Assembly: GCA_946480635.1 (NCBI GenBank)
Contig: CAMLKV010000088.1
Span: 1-8,442, forward strand
Source: an uncultured Flavobacterium sp.
Lineage (GTDB): Bacteria > Bacteroidota > Bacteroidia > Flavobacteriales > Flavobacteriaceae
DNA length: 8,442 nucleotides
Reading direction: 5' to 3'
The notes under the pieces were generated by a model that was not told the origin of the DNA, did not search any database, and was given only the letters and a program-made list of their open reading frames with translations. Positions 7,372-8,442 of this stretch are shown one piece after another. Each line of letters opens with the position of its first letter. Positions within the stretch are counted from its first letter, which is position 1. The translations under genes were made by a program, and so were the position numbers.

Positions 7372-7713
7372 CTATTTGAATTTATTTTTTAATGCTCTTT
7401 CGGTTGTAAAGAACAAATATATTGTAGCCGAAAAAAGAAAAAACAAACTAATGAATCCTTCGTAATTATTACCAATTATAATTTTTAGAAAACTTATTAC
7501 AATTAAAAATAATCCCGCTTGAATCATTTTATCTGAAGAATATTTTTGAGCAAAATCCCATGCTTGCTGGCTTTTTATTGAAGATGGTGTTCTGTAACCA
7601 TATAAAGCGTTAATCTTTTTTGGTGGAAATGTTTTTGTAATCATTCCGGTTATTACATAAATACTTCCTAACAATAAAAGAAGCTGAAAAATATTTCCAA
7701 AAAATTCTGTCAT
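7372..7713 (-). CDS. SdpI/YhfL-family small membrane protein
   Basis: A 113-residue integral membrane protein with three predicted transmembrane helices at about 5-25, 63-80 and 85-103. Between the first and second helix lies the family signature PKKINALYGYRTPSSIKSQQ (31-50), continuing with AW and FAQKYSS, which matches the N-x-x-y-GyRTp...W..A pattern of SdpI-type proteins. Bacillus SdpI confers immunity to the SdpC killing toxin. Most short family members, including those in Bacteroidota, have no demonstrated immunity role, and no toxin-like gene lies nearby here, so a general envelope function is as likely. The ATG at 7713 overlaps the preceding stop by one base (TAATG), indicating translational coupling to the anchor protein upstream. 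Confidence 0.85.
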   Translation of the reverse strand: MTEFFGNIFQLLLLLGSIYVITGMITKTFPPKKINALYGYRTPSSIKSQQAWDFAQKYSSDKMIQAGLFLIVISFLKIIIGNNYEGFISLFFLFSATIYLFFTTERALKNKFK

Positions 7714-8192
7714 TATTTACTTTCTTTTTTAGCAGCTGCTTGTACTTGTTTTCTTAACTCCAACTCTTGTTCTGAGGCTTCCATCTCATATTCTGAAGGG
7801 TCTACATAATCTGATGCCAAGATAGAATCTTTATTCACTTTAGCATACTCTAAATCTCCTGTTAAAACCTTTTTAACTGAATTTATATAGGCATCATTTT
7901 TTTTTAATTGAAATTCCAGAGAATCTGCTTTCAATCCCAAAAAAAGAGCATCTTCTTTTAATTGAGTTGATGAATAACCTGGAATGTATTCTCGTAATGG
8001 TGTAAAGGCTATTAAATAACTCGTAACCGATATTAAAAAAATTGCTCCAATTGTACCCAATACAAAAACATTAAGTATACTCAGTTTTAATGAAAACTGC
8101 TCCTCGAAAGTTTCTTCATTTAAAATGACTAATCTTCGTGGGGTTTTTATAGCGTTAAAAAAGGCTTTTCTTTTTAATCTTTTTTTGGACAT
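7713..8192 (-). CDS. Membrane-anchored protein resembling the N-terminal half of M23 peptidases, no peptidase domain
   Basis: A 159-residue bitopic membrane protein: a basic N-terminus (MSKKRLKRKAFF), a cytoplasmic stretch RLVILNEETFEEQFSLKLS (20-38), one transmembrane helix at about 40-62, then FTPLREYIPGYSS (63-75) and a predicted coiled coil at about 78-112, ending in an acidic then Lys/Ala-rich tail. From knowledge of the family, the LVILNEETFEE, LIAFTPLREYIPGYSS and LTGD segments are the conserved N-terminal anchor and linker of flavobacterial M23 (LytM-type) cell-wall peptidases, usually about 290-325 residues long. Here the frame ends with TAA at 7715-7713 and the next gene starts at once, so no M23 domain, and no HxxxD or HxH zinc motif, exists in or after it. 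It may be a divergent paralogue that recruits or regulates a separate peptidase, or a fixed truncation. It is the first gene of its operon. Confidence 0.7.
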   Translation of the reverse strand: MSKKRLKRKAFFNAIKTPRRLVILNEETFEEQFSLKLSILNVFVLGTIGAIFLISVTSYLIAFTPLREYIPGYSSTQLKEDALFLGLKADSLEFQLKKNDAYINSVKKVLTGDLEYAKVNKDSILASDYVDPSEYEMEASEQELELRKQVQAAAKKESK

Positions 8193-8211
8193 AGTATCTT
8201 GTCTAACACTA

Positions 8212-8219
8212 CAAATATA
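8212..8219 (-). promoter_or_regulatory. -7 promoter box (TATATTTG) for the M23-anchor/SdpI/GH3 operon
   Basis: The minus strand reads TATATTTG, an exact TAnnTTTG match, 19 bases before the ATG at 8192. No clear TTTG -33 element is present about 19-21 bases further upstream. If used, transcription would start around 8205, giving a very short leader. The position directly ahead of the first gene of a four-gene co-directional run supports the assignment. Confidence 0.5.
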
Positions 8220-8266
8220 CTAATTTGGTAATCTAGAAGCTGTGATGAGATAATAAATCGTTAAAA

Positions 8267-8299
8267 ATTGATTCATTGAGTATTTCTTTAATATATTTG
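8267..8299 (+). promoter_or_regulatory. Promoter for tatA: ATTG (-33) and TATATTTG (-7)
   Basis: The plus strand carries ATTG at 8267-8270 and TATATTTG at 8292-8299, separated by 21 bases, close to the TTTG / TAnnTTTG arrangement of Bacteroidota housekeeping promoters. Transcription would start near 8306, about 33 bases before the tatA ATG. It faces away from the -7 box at 8212-8219, so the gap at 8193-8338 is a divergent promoter region. Confidence 0.6.
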
Positions 8300-8307
8300 C
8301 TGAATAA

Positions 8308-8319
8308 TTTAAGCTTAAA
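8308..8319. repeat. 12-bp perfect palindrome TTTAAGCTTAAA in the tatA leader
   Basis: The sequence TTTAAGCTTAAA is perfectly self-complementary and lies just after the predicted tatA transcription start, about 20 bases before the ATG. It could be an operator half-site pair, but in AT-rich DNA a palindrome of this length can arise by chance, and no second copy was noticed in the window. Confidence 0.25.
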
Positions 8320-8338
8320 AAGCACAATTTAATTTATC

Positions 8339-8442
8339 ATGGGAAGATTAGGAACTACTGAAATTATTATAATATTAGTTGTTGTTTTATTACTTTTTGG
8401 AGGTAAAAAAATTCCAGAATTAATGAAAGGTTTAGGAAGCGG
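8339..8442 (+). CDS. tatA: Twin-arginine translocase subunit TatA/TatE family, 3' end beyond window
   Basis: Only the first 34 residues are present. They begin [13 protein letters not shown], continue with a hydrophobic helix (about 8-20), and end with the hinge and amphipathic start [14 protein letters not shown] (20-33). The glycine-rich hinge followed by a basic amphipathic helix (the F-G-x-K-x-x-P-E-L pattern) is the TatA/B signature; the GG and the absence of a TatB-type Glu before the hinge favour TatA. The protein forms the pore-like part of the Tat system that exports folded proteins across the inner membrane. Family members are usually 55-90 residues, so about half is missing here. 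It is transcribed divergently from the M23-anchor operon. Confidence 0.92.
   Translation, partial: MGRLGTTEIIIILVVVLLLFGGKKIPELMKGLGS

Noticed and set aside
7372..7713. Toxin-immunity system based on the SdpI-like protein
   Set aside because: No SdpC-like or other small secreted toxin gene is present nearby, and most short SdpI-family proteins have no shown immunity role.

Overview
The window is AT-rich and gene-dense. Its protein families, translation starts without Shine-Dalgarno sequences, and three TAnnTTTG -7 promoter boxes point to a member of the Bacteroidota, most likely a Flavobacterium or close relative. The species cannot be fixed from the sequence alone. Seven complete genes and one truncated gene lie on the minus strand. 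One truncated gene, tatA, lies on the plus strand at the right edge. No tRNA, rRNA, insertion sequence, CRISPR array or gene-free stretch over 300 bases was seen.

Right block (8192 down to 5039, minus strand): four closely packed genes that probably form one operon. In transcription order they are a membrane-anchored protein resembling the N-terminal part of flavobacterial M23 peptidases but lacking the peptidase domain, a small SdpI-family membrane protein, a bacterial GH3-family adenylate-forming enzyme, and a secreted protein with a carboxypeptidase-regulatory-like domain. A -7 box lies just upstream of the first gene. The 146-bp gap to the divergent tatA holds a second -7 box facing the other way.

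Left block (4998 down to 1, minus strand): a TACCTTTG -7 box in the 40-bp gap at 4999-5038 probably starts a second transcription unit. It begins with a 561-residue protein whose C-terminal half carries nucleoside-phosphorylase (NP-I) fold motifs behind a large N-terminal region of unknown function. Next come rmlC, rmlD, a UDP-glucuronate decarboxylase (UDP-xylose synthase), and a polyprenyl-phosphate hexose-1-phosphate transferase truncated by the window edge. These last four are surface-polysaccharide genes: dTDP-L-rhamnose and UDP-xylose supply, plus the first membrane step of repeat-unit assembly. Their stops and starts overlap or nearly touch.

Most of this is ordinary core or envelope biology. 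The items most worth following up are the NP-I-like protein coupled to rmlC, the peptidase-less M23-type anchor protein, and the GH3 enzyme of unknown substrate. Nothing seen here amounts to proof of a new system.
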